Shown here: piece after piece, positions 14,944-20,746 of the stretch
How the letters are laid out: the number at the start of each line of letters is the position of its first letter
Position numbering within the stretch: the stretch's first letter is position 1
Origin: Candidatus Saccharimonadota bacterium
GTDB taxonomy: Bacteria > Patescibacteriota > Saccharimonadia > Saccharimonadales > Saccharimonadaceae
DNA: 24,256 nucleotides
Assembly (NCBI GenBank): GCA_030527565.1
Contig: JAUNAO010000005.1
Span: 1-24,256 of the forward strand
Direction of reading: 5' to 3'
Position numbers and translations under genes: made by a program
Notes under the pieces: generated by a model
What the model was told of the DNA's origin: nothing
Seen by the model: only the letters and a program-made list of their open reading frames with translations
Database searches by the model: none

Positions 14944-15537
14944 TTATTCTCCGTAACTTTTTTCGATATCTCCACCATTAACATCGGTTTTTTGTTTAGT
15001 TGCGTTTGGGTTAAATTTTTCAACAGCAGCAATTAAACGGCCGGTTACGGTACCGATTTCGCCGACGCCATTGATGCGCTCAATTGGGATATTTTTCGCT
15101 TCTATCAGAGGTAAAATTGAACAAATATTTTGTTCAAAGATTGCAAATCGGCGATCGATCGATTCACGCTCTTTGTCGTCATCGCGCCCACGAAGCGCTA
15201 AACGTTCGTAGAGCTCTTCTTTTGGGACTTCGAGGATAATAGCGCCGTCAATCTTTTCGGCTAGATTATCTATTAACCATCTAGCTTGTTTTTCGGTGCG
15301 TGGGAAGCCATCCAAAATCACGTCGAAGCCTTCAGATTCGGCTTTGTTAATTTGCCTGGCCATCAAGCGAGTGACTTCACCATCAGGGATAAGATTGCCA
15401 TTATCGATAATATGAGCATAGGCGTTTGTGTCGCGGATCGCTTGCCCGACAGAGATGGCTCGCCAACCAAAAATCTCGGAAAGGGCTTTACCTTGGGTGC
15501 CTTTCCCTGAACCTGCTAAACCGAATAATATAATCAT
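14944..15537 (-). CDS. adk: Adenylate kinase, short-LID form
   Basis: It converts AMP and ATP to two ADP. The 197-residue product begins MIILFGLAGSGKGTQ with the P-loop at about 6-14 (LAGSGKGT instead of the common PPGAGKGT). The NMP-binding segment follows, with VILDGFPRTEKQA containing the family signature DGFPRT. The LID is short, RLALRGRDDDKE, with no zinc cysteines. I chose the ATG at 15537. A six-codon extension (MCYNEL) is in frame but simply translates the -10 promoter. TGC-TATAAT ends six bases before this ATG, so the mRNA should be leaderless. It is co-transcribed with map. Confidence 0.92.
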   Translation of the reverse strand: MIILFGLAGSGKGTQGKALSEIFGWRAISVGQAIRDTNAYAHIIDNGNLIPDGEVTRLMARQINKAESEGFDVILDGFPRTEKQARWLIDNLAEKIDGAIILEVPKEELYERLALRGRDDDKERESIDRRFAIFEQNICSILPLIEAKNIPIERINGVGEIGTVTGRLIAAVEKFNPNATKQKTDVNGGDIEKSYGE

Positions 15538-15543
15538 AAGTTC

Positions 15544-15552
15544 ATTATAGCA
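15544..15552 (-). promoter_or_regulatory. Extended -10 promoter of adk-map
   Basis: TGC-TATAAT is followed by GAACTT and the ATG at 15537. The promoter starts just after the T run of the rpsU terminator, so terminator and promoter abut. Confidence 0.65.
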
Positions 15553-15553
15553 C

Positions 15554-15580
15554 AAAAATCCCCCTTTAACAGGGGGATTT
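15554..15580 (-). terminator. Terminator of rpsU
   Basis: On the minus strand a 9-bp stem AAATCCCCC/GGGGGATTT with a 7-nt loop is followed by TTT and directly by the adk promoter. Confidence 0.9.
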
Positions 15581-15583
15581 CGA

Positions 15584-15802
15584 TTATTTAAGCCCTAACT
15601 TAATTCGCTCGGTCTTTTCAGCCTTGCGAGCCTCGCGAATAATTGCTTTAAGACGTCGTTCGCGTTTCGAAATAGGTTTTGAAAAACGCATTTGCGACTT
15701 CTTAAGAGGCATGATTCCGCTCTGGAGGACCTTGCGGTTGAAACGACGAATAATGTTCTCGTTCGCCTCGCCCTGATCTTTTCTAGTAACTTTAATAGCC
15801 AT
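15584..15802 (-). CDS. rpsU: Ribosomal protein bS21
   Basis: The product is a small, very basic 72-residue protein (MAIKVTRKDQGEANENIIRRF...) of the 30S subunit. The RRFNRKVLQSGI segment and the basic C-terminal helices fit bS21, a protein involved in initiation near the anti-Shine-Dalgarno. The frame could be extended 13 codons upstream, but those translate the promoter. The ATG at 15802 lies ten bases after TGA-TATAAT, so the leader is only three or four bases long and has no Shine-Dalgarno. It is a single-gene unit between two terminators. Confidence 0.88.
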   Translation of the reverse strand: MAIKVTRKDQGEANENIIRRFNRKVLQSGIMPLKKSQMRFSKPISKRERRLKAIIREARKAEKTERIKLGLK

Positions 15803-15812
15803 ATTGAGATGT

Positions 15813-15841
15813 ATTATATCACAGGTTAAGAAAAAATACAA
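15813..15841 (-). promoter_or_regulatory. Promoter of rpsU
   Basis: The minus strand has TTGTAT (15841..15836), 17 bases, and TATAAT (15818..15813) with a TG extension. The ATG at 15802 is ten bases downstream. Confidence 0.65.
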
Positions 15842-15842
15842 G

Positions 15843-15864
15843 AAAAAAGACCTCTAAAAGGTCT
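15843..15864 (-). terminator. Terminator of tRNA-Asp
   Basis: Stem AGACCT/AGGTCT with a 5-nt loop is followed by a run of T on the minus strand, seven bases after the tRNA CCA end. Confidence 0.8.
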
Positions 15865-15870
15865 CCTAAG

Positions 15871-15947
15871 TGGCGGATCCGACGAGACTCGAACTCGCGA
15901 CCTCTGCCGTGACAGGGCAGCGCTCTAACCAACTGAGCTACGAATCC
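15871..15947 (-). tRNA. tRNA-Asp (anticodon GUC)
   Basis: A complete cloverleaf of 77 nt including the encoded CCA. It has acceptor GGATTCG/CGGATCC (one internal G-T type pair), D stem GCTC/GAGC, anticodon stem CTGCC/GGCAG with loop CTGTCAC, T arm GCGAG-TTCGAGT-CTCGT and discriminator G. The anticodon GTC and G73 are as expected for aspartate. Confidence 0.96.
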
Positions 15948-15958
15948 ACTTACAAGTT

Positions 15959-15964
15959 ATTATA
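15959..15964 (-). promoter_or_regulatory. -10 box of tRNA-Asp
   Basis: TATAAT on the minus strand lies 11 bases before the mature tRNA 5' end. No TG extension is present. Confidence 0.5.
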
Positions 15965-16016
15965 ACGCATATTTGAATTAAAAGCAAGAGATTAAATAAA
16001 GTTTCCACGCGAAAAT

Positions 16017-17591
16017 CTATGCGCCTGGGATATTGAAAGAGTCCGGGGAGGCGGCTTGTGGGCCGTAGATTTGATCTTGCATGGCTGGCTGTGCACCGAG
16101 TTCTGGGGCTGCTGGAGCTGGAGTAGGTGCAAGATTACCAAAATCAATTGGCGGAGTTGGCGGAGGTGGAAGAGTTTGGTCGCCTGGCATTGGGAGATAA
16201 TCAATCTCTGGGACGCCGTTGATCTCTGGAGCCGAGGAGACGGTAGGCACGGCGGCGGCAGCAGGATTTGAAGCGTTAGACTCAGCAAGCGCTTCTTCGA
16301 GCATTTGGCCATATTTATTAGTTCCCTCACTAAGCGTTTCGGCGGCGAAGTCTTCCGGAGGAGTAATGACTTTTTCTGGTTTTACAAAGCCCGAGTTGGA
16401 CGGAGCCGACGGCGTGGTGGTTGGTTCATCAAGAGTTGGCAGTTCTGGCAAAGACGGTTCGCCTAAGATAGAGCTATCGTCAATCCGGACTGGCTCATCT
16501 TTCTTTTCGGCAACGGTTTCAGCACCGGCGTTTGCAAGGCTAGCCTCGGTTGCTTTTAATTCTTCGAGCAAAGGATCTTTTTCTGGTTCTTCGGCGATTT
16601 TTTCTGATACTTCTTCGACTTTTTCAGGCTCCTCTTCCTCGAGCGTTTCATCCATTTCGACGCCGTGGTTAATGTCGAGCATCGTAGGGTCGTCGTTTGG
16701 ACGTTCGGCGTTGCTGAGCGAGAAAACTTGATTATTTATATCTGTCGTGATGTTTTTTGCGATGAGCTGCTGGTCGGCACCCGACTCCATCAAGTCCGAA
16801 GCGACCTTCATAGTCTCAGAAGTCGTGTTCCCTTTTGAGAAACGATCAGTCGCGGCAACGATACCGGTCAAGAAGGCGGTTGCCTCTTCCGGCTGAAGTT
16901 TCGTTTTTCCGCCGACAAAGTAGATTAACTTCGCAGCCATCTCAGAAACTGAACTTGCGCTCTTGTCGCTCCATTCAATCTCACCGAATTTACCTGGGTT
17001 TCCAGTAGTGATATTAATAACGGATGCGTCATGCATAATGCGACCATGTTCGCGAAGAGCAGAATCAAGATCGACACCGTTCGAGACATTCAAGGCAAGA
17101 ACGAGATCGATATTAAAATCGCCATAAGAGAATTCGAGGTCTTCCTCCGCGATCCGGGAGCGATAAGGCGTAATATAAATTTTAACGTAATCGCCGTCGA
17201 GTTTATAGCGAAGATGGTCGGCTTTTTCCTTGTTCAGGGCAATCACGAAATCCTGAAGAGTGTCTGCGGTTTTGTCGAAAGTTTCTTCTGGTTTTAAGAA
17301 TTCAAGAGCATTAGGAGTCGAACCGGAGTAAATTGCGGTAGCGCGTTTCCCTAATTTGTCGAGAAACAATGAAAGGCCGATCGCAGCGGCAATTTCATCT
17401 ACCGAGGGGTCGCTTGAAAGAGCGACTAGAACGTTATGTGCATCAGAAATTTTACTTGCAACTTTTTGCATAAATTCATTAGAGGTAGGGCCCGCATCCG
17501 TTTCATCTGCTACTAGGGCATCTTGAGTCGGAACTTTTGGAGCCTGTGTGTCGTCAATCAGAGAAGTATTTGTTTGATTATTTTCCGGCAT
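16017..17591 (-). CDS. DHH-family-like protein with degenerate active site and long acidic/Pro-rich tail
   Basis: Residues about 50-290 follow the layout of DHH phosphoesterases (nanoRNase/pAp phosphatase type). They include VLVALSSDPSVDEIAAAIGLSLFLDKLGK (54-82), where the family has HxxPDxDaigs, then LEFL, LALNVSN, and FLTGIVAATDRFSKGNTTSETMKVASDLMESGAD (240-273). The metal-binding residues are mostly gone: the first motif is SSDPSVDE, and the position of the DHH triad reads INITTGN. Catalysis is therefore doubtful. From about 295 to 524 the protein is low-complexity, first Glu-rich, then Pro/Ala-rich, with no hydrophobic segment. The ATG at 17591 has AAAGG five bases upstream and its own promoter. 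The gene is divergent from rpsT. A regulatory or binding role is inferred from the degenerate site; the function is unknown. Confidence 0.65.
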   Translation of the reverse strand: MPENNQTNTSLIDDTQAPKVPTQDALVADETDAGPTSNEFMQKVASKISDAHNVLVALSSDPSVDEIAAAIGLSLFLDKLGKRATAIYSGSTPNALEFLKPEETFDKTADTLQDFVIALNKEKADHLRYKLDGDYVKIYITPYRSRIAEEDLEFSYGDFNIDLVLALNVSNGVDLDSALREHGRIMHDASVINITTGNPGKFGEIEWSDKSASSVSEMAAKLIYFVGGKTKLQPEEATAFLTGIVAATDRFSKGNTTSETMKVASDLMESGADQQLIAKNITTDINNQVFSLSNAERPNDDPTMLDINHGVEMDETLEEEEPEKVEEVSEKIAEEPEKDPLLEELKATEASLANAGAETVAEKKDEPVRIDDSSILGEPSLPELPTLDEPTTTPSAPSNSGFVKPEKVITPPEDFAAETLSEGTNKYGQMLEEALAESNASNPAAAAVPTVSSAPEINGVPEIDYLPMPGDQTLPPPPTPPIDFGNLAPTPAPAAPELGAQPAMQDQIYGPQAASPDSFNIPGA

Positions 17592-17608
17592 TTTTACCTT
17601 TCCCCTCT

Positions 17609-17617
17609 ATTTTACCA
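17609..17617 (-). promoter_or_regulatory. Extended -10 promoter of the DHH-like gene
   Basis: TGG-TAAAAT lies 17 bases before the ATG at 17591, giving an 11-nt leader (GAAAGGTAAAA) that holds the ribosome site. The same 17-base spacing is seen at the DUF308 gene. Confidence 0.55.
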
Positions 17618-17659
17618 TAAGCGGCTCAAAAAATCAAGAGGTTTTTTAGCGACGGCCTC

Positions 17660-17688
17660 TTTACATTTTCGAGAGTTTTTGGTATAAT
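17660..17688 (+). promoter_or_regulatory. Promoter of rpsT
   Basis: TTTACA (17660-17665), a 17-bp spacer and TATAAT (17683-17688) with a TGG extension form a near-consensus promoter. The leader is about 33 nt and ends in AGGAAG before the ATG. Confidence 0.75.
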
Positions 17689-17727
17689 TTACGAAAGTCA
17701 TTAATTTTTAATCTAAATAGGAAGAAA

Positions 17728-18117
17728 ATGCCGATTATTAAATCTGCCAAAAAGGCTGCTCGTCAGGCGACGAAGCGCACAGCGCACAACGTAGAAATTA
17801 AGAAAGCGATTAAAGCTGCTCTTAAAGCTTTCAAAGCCAATCCAACTATGGAAACGCTTGCAAAGGCTCAGTCGGAGTACGATAAAGCAGCAAAGAAAAA
17901 TCTTTTGAAGAAAAATACTGCGTCGCGCCGGAAGGCTGCGCTCGCAAAAATCGCGAAAAAAGCCGGGATGAAGATCGAGGCTCCTAAAAAGGCTGCGCCA
18001 AAGGCTACGGAAGCGAAGGCTCCTGCGAAGAAGGCTGCGCCTGCTAAAAAAGCTACTGCAACGAAGACAACCGCAGCAAAAAAGACTCAATCAAAAGCCA
18101 AGGCTGAATCGAAGTAG
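17728..18117 (+). CDS. rpsT: Ribosomal protein bS20 with a histone-like Ala/Lys/Pro tail
   Basis: bS20 is a helical 16S rRNA-binding protein of the 30S subunit, usually 85-90 residues. Residues 1 to about 83 match it (MPIIKSAKKAARQATKRTAHN..., then KKNTASRRKAALAKIAKKAG). Residues 84-129 are an extra tail made of Ala, Lys, Pro and Thr with PAKKA-type repeats, like histone H1 tails. The tail's last 65 bases overlap the 3' end of holA on the other strand. The start is the ATG at 17728 with AGGAAG four bases upstream. The first ~83 residues are ordinary; what the tail binds, presumably nucleic acid, is inference. Confidence 0.92.
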   Translation: MPIIKSAKKAARQATKRTAHNVEIKKAIKAALKAFKANPTMETLAKAQSEYDKAAKKNLLKKNTASRRKAALAKIAKKAGMKIEAPKKAAPKATEAKAPAKKAAPAKKATATKTTAAKKTQSKAKAESK

Positions 18118-18661
18118 ATTTCATCAAGGAATCAGTTTTAGAGAGCTCTTCAAGGGCTCTCTTTTCTTTGATCCCCTGCCGAGCGGCAAAATCTTTTAAG
18201 GCGCTCGAGACGAGAAGACCGAAAAACATCATTGGATCTTCGGTTTGTTCAATCTTTTTTAAATCCGCGACGGCTTTTTTGCCGTTGGTTTTTGCGGTGC
18301 GATAAATTCCGAACACGAGATTAAAGTCGCGCGACTCGGTCGGTTTAAATTCGAGAAACTCAATTTTGTCTTTTAGTTCCTTGTAGACGCTCGAGCGTTT
18401 ATCGAGTTTCGACTCGAATAGGGCGACGTCGTGTTTTGTGTCTAGGTATTCTGGGAGTTTTTCGAGGATATCTTTATTTACGAAAAAGTCACGGAGAAGA
18501 ATTTTACGATCGGTTGAGAAAAAGGTTGCACCGTGAAAAATGCTTGGCAAGTCGGTCTGGGATAAATTTTCACAATCGATAATTTCATAATTCTCTCCGA
18601 GAAATTTTTCGATTGCCTGTTTCGCGCGAACGCGATCTTCGCCGTAGAATACCTTAATCAT
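18053..18661 (-). CDS. holA: HolA-like DNA polymerase III delta subunit, short form
   Basis: Delta opens the beta clamp in the clamp loader. The 202-residue product begins MIKVFYGEDRVRAKQAIEKFL, the usual delta N-terminus. It ends with a helical stretch (ELSKTDSLMKSTSIQPWLLIESFLLRLSS) that resembles the delta C-terminal domain with its D..LK pattern. The family is normally about 320-340 residues, so the middle domains are much reduced. The ATG lies within the last codons of mutM (8-bp overlap), so the two are translationally coupled. Its 3' end overlaps rpsT tail-to-tail by 65 bp, and the rpsT terminator lies inside its coding sequence. The HolA assignment rests on both ends and is moderately sure. 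Confidence 0.7.
   Translation of the reverse strand: MIKVFYGEDRVRAKQAIEKFLGENYEIIDCENLSQTDLPSIFHGATFFSTDRKILLRDFFVNKDILEKLPEYLDTKHDVALFESKLDKRSSVYKELKDKIEFLEFKPTESRDFNLVFGIYRTAKTNGKKAVADLKKIEQTEDPMMFFGLLVSSALKDFAARQGIKEKRALEELSKTDSLMKSTSIQPWLLIESFLLRLSSLQ
18140..18169 (+). terminator. Terminator of rpsT, located inside holA
   Basis: The plus strand reads AGAGAGC, loop TCTTCAAGG, GCTCTCT, then TTTCTTT. The stem may extend inward by three more pairs. It lies within the holA reading frame on the opposite strand. Confidence 0.75.
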
Positions 18662-19508
18662 TGTCGCTTCCCTTTTTCTGGCAGCAGGGGCAGAGATGGG
18701 TGCCGCGACCGGCTACGCGAATTTTAATAATTTTTTCGTTGCAGACTGGGCAGTTTTTTCCTTCGCGGTGAAAAACTTTGGCAAACTTGTCGAGATAATT
18801 GCCACGAGTTCCGTCGGCCTTGACATAATTGCTCAAAGTTGACCCACCCGCTTCGATCGATTTTTCCATTACCTCACAGGCAGATTGTAATAACTTTTCG
18901 GTTTCCTGCTTTGTAATGCTACCGGAGCGGCGTTCTGGGTGAATTTTAGACATAAATAAAGATTCGTCGGCGTAAATGTTACCGAGGCCGCAAATGATAG
19001 TTTGATCAAGGATGGTAGCTTTAATCAAAGAGTTCTTGTGATGTTGCAACTTTTCATAAAATTCTTCGACGGTCATAGCCCAAGGCTCTTTGGCGAGTTT
19101 TTTAATGAAACTATCATCTTGAACTTCGGAAGTTTTCAGAGATTTGATAAAACCAAATTTACGTTGATCATTAAAATACAAAGTTCCGTTTTCGAATTTT
19201 AAAACAACGCGGGTTTGTTTATTAGGGAGACTCACGACAAAATTTTCGCTCGGATGACCAGCGGCATAGCGTTCTTCCCCGTCGTAAATGAGTTGGCCAG
19301 TCATACGAAGATGAATCATAAGAGAAAAACCGTTGTCGAGATCGAGGACAAGTGCTTTACCAAAACGGCGAATGTTTTTTACAGTGCCGTTTTTTGGCGT
19401 GCCAATAAATGATTTTTCATTCAATATTTCTGTCTTGATAATTTTCTTCTGAATAATAAATTTACTCAGACCACGTTTGACGGTCTCAACTTCCGGAAGT
19501 TCAGGCAT
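18654..19508 (-). CDS. mutM: Formamidopyrimidine-DNA glycosylase (Fpg/MutM)
   Basis: It removes 8-oxoguanine and other oxidised purines and cleaves the resulting abasic site. The 284-residue product begins MPELPEVETV, exposing the catalytic N-terminal Pro with Glu next to it. It has a conserved Lys51, the helix-two-turn-helix region with GLGNIYADE (174-182), and a C-terminal zinc finger with Cys253, Cys256, Cys273, Cys276 and the DNA-contacting Arg268 in GRGTHLCP. All key residues are present and the length is normal. Its ATG overlaps the stop of the upstream gene by 8 bp and its own stop overlaps holA by 8 bp, a tight three-gene operon. Confidence 0.96.
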   Translation of the reverse strand: MPELPEVETVKRGLSKFIIQKKIIKTEILNEKSFIGTPKNGTVKNIRRFGKALVLDLDNGFSLMIHLRMTGQLIYDGEERYAAGHPSENFVVSLPNKQTRVVLKFENGTLYFNDQRKFGFIKSLKTSEVQDDSFIKKLAKEPWAMTVEEFYEKLQHHKNSLIKATILDQTIICGLGNIYADESLFMSKIHPERRSGSITKQETEKLLQSACEVMEKSIEAGGSTLSNYVKADGTRGNYLDKFAKVFHREGKNCPVCNEKIIKIRVAGRGTHLCPCCQKKGSDND

Positions 19509-20139
19509 AACTTTCTCCTAAATATTGTTTTTCAAAATCTTCGATGGCACTTTCAAGAAGGTGGTCGAGTTTTGCTTCGGTGTAGATAAGATAATTTTCA
19601 CCTTTGCGGCTATGACCAAGTTCATTATTTGTAAGGAGTTTTTCGATTTCAACTAAGTTCTCGGCTGTGATGTCGATAGGCGGAATAGAGTTCGCGAGAG
19701 AAGCGAGTTGATTTGCTTCGGATTGGTCAAGACCGATGGAATGATGGAACTTCGCATCGTAGAGCCAAAAATCACGATGCTTTAAGTCGCGCTGCTTAGG
19801 GCGTGGAAGATGGCTATACTGGCTATCTTGAACGGTGTGTTGGTAAAAATCTTGATTAAAGTAGTTGTCTAGAAAAAGATGCAAAAGATAGCCTAGGTGA
19901 ATCGGGACGCGCTGGTCAATTTTATCTTGATTTTTAGTATAAAAATCAAGCGGGTTCTTCACATCCGAGATATAGTGGGTATAATCATGGTCCTTGAAGA
20001 CGGCCTTGTTGTAAAGATGACCATTGTTAACATCTGGAAGAATGCAACCCAACAAAAACTCTTTCCGTTCTTTTGGGGAAAAGTTGAGTTTGTCGGCGAG
20101 GCGATTTCCCGCTTCGAGATGTATATTCCAACTTGGCAT
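19501..20139 (-). CDS. Zinc-dependent phospholipase C-like / HD-like protein
   Basis: The 212-residue product starts MPSWNIHLEAGNRLADKL and has His-rich segments typical of bacterial zinc-dependent PLC-domain proteins. These include WNIHLEAG, a GCILPDV motif, a DHDYTHYI stretch and HLGYLLHLFLDNYF. There is no signal peptide, so it is probably cytosolic; its substrate is unknown. The start is the ATG at 20139, because the seven codons before it (MCYNEID) are a translation of the TGC-TATAAT promoter, which ends nine bases upstream of the ATG. It is the first gene of an operon with mutM and holA. The family call is moderate. Confidence 0.6.
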   Translation of the reverse strand: MPSWNIHLEAGNRLADKLNFSPKERKEFLLGCILPDVNNGHLYNKAVFKDHDYTHYISDVKNPLDFYTKNQDKIDQRVPIHLGYLLHLFLDNYFNQDFYQHTVQDSQYSHLPRPKQRDLKHRDFWLYDAKFHHSIGLDQSEANQLASLANSIPPIDITAENLVEIEKLLTNNELGHSRKGENYLIYTEAKLDHLLESAIEDFEKQYLGESYA

Positions 20140-20148
20140 ATCTATTTC

Positions 20149-20157
20149 ATTATAGCA
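20149..20157 (-). promoter_or_regulatory. Extended -10 promoter of the PLC-like/mutM/holA operon
   Basis: TGC-TATAAT is followed by nine bases and the ATG at 20139. It starts three bases after the terminator stem of the upstream gene. Confidence 0.6.
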
Positions 20158-20159
20158 CA

Positions 20160-20182
20160 AAGGCGCCTACGAGAGGCGCCTT
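20160..20182 (-). terminator. Hairpin terminator of the NrdD-tail-like gene
   Basis: An 8-bp perfect stem AAGGCGCC/GGCGCCTT with a 7-nt loop, 15 bp after the stop codon. The T run is short (TTT) before the next promoter begins. Confidence 0.65.
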
Positions 20183-20196
20183 CTATATCTGTATAA

Positions 20197-20637
20197 TTAG
20201 TGGGCGTAAGCAATGTTATGCTCCATCGCCTGAGTTTCGAGGGCCGCGAGCCGTTCCGCATCGTCAATTGCAGAATTTACGCAGTGCTTTACGCGAGCGC
20301 TTTCCTCGGCTTTCTTTGCGTCATTCCAACGATCCAAAGTGCCTACGAGATAGCCAGTAATTCGTCGGAGACGTTCAAATTTACCGGCTTCATCGAAGTA
20401 TTCAGAATGAGCTTCAAAATACTCCTCAGCAGCGGTCTTGCCTTCTTTTTTGTTGATCAATTTAACGCCAACCTCGACGAGACAAGAAGCGTGCATGGTT
20501 TCATACTGGTCGAATTCGGTAAGCGCTTCGATTGCTTCTTTTTCCGTCACCTTTGCATAGCGGCTCAGAGATTTCAAAAATCGTTTGATGTCAAAGTTTT
20601 CAGCGTCATTCGGGTTCTTGTAAATAATTTTCTTCAT
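20197..20637 (-). CDS. Unrecognised 146-residue protein with an NrdD C-terminus-like motif
   Basis: The segment EYFDEAGKFERLRRITGYLVGTLDRWNDAKKAEESARVKH (about 79-118) resembles the RxxGYL...RWNxGKxAE region near the C-terminus of anaerobic ribonucleotide reductases (NrdD). The glycyl-radical loop and the catalytic domain are absent. The rest is helical and charged, with a DIKRFLKSLSRYAKVTEKEAIEAL start that may be a small ATP-cone-like or other helical domain. Length, isolation and the lack of a partner gene make an active reductase impossible; a regulatory or accessory role is a guess. The ATG at 20637 has AAAAGGAG eight bases upstream. It has the best promoter in the window, so it is probably well expressed. 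It stands alone between polA and a terminator. Confidence 0.55.
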   Translation of the reverse strand: MKKIIYKNPNDAENFDIKRFLKSLSRYAKVTEKEAIEALTEFDQYETMHASCLVEVGVKLINKKEGKTAAEEYFEAHSEYFDEAGKFERLRRITGYLVGTLDRWNDAKKAEESARVKHCVNSAIDDAERLAALETQAMEHNIAYAH

Positions 20638-20682
20638 GGTTTATTCTCCTTTTTGAGTTTGTAAAAGCATTACCTAAAAACC

Positions 20683-20725
20683 ATTATAGACGCTAAATGT
20701 GGGGGTGTCAAGAAGATTTTGACAC
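20683..20725 (-). promoter_or_regulatory. Consensus sigma70-type promoter with an inverted repeat over the -35
   Basis: TTGACA (20711..20706), exactly 17 bases and TATAAT (20688..20683) form a perfect consensus promoter, unlike the extended -10 promoters elsewhere. The -35 lies in one arm of the inverted repeat GTGTCAA-N7-TTGACAC (20705-20725), which could be an operator. The leader to the ATG at 20637 is about 38 nt. Confidence 0.75.
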
Positions 20726-20746
20726 TAAATATGGATTTTGCTCATG

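Noticed and set aside
17634..17662. Inverted repeat AAGAGG...CCTCTT between the DHH-like gene and rpsT as a terminator.
   Set aside because: No gene on either strand ends there; the spacer is a divergent promoter region and the repeat is only six bases long.
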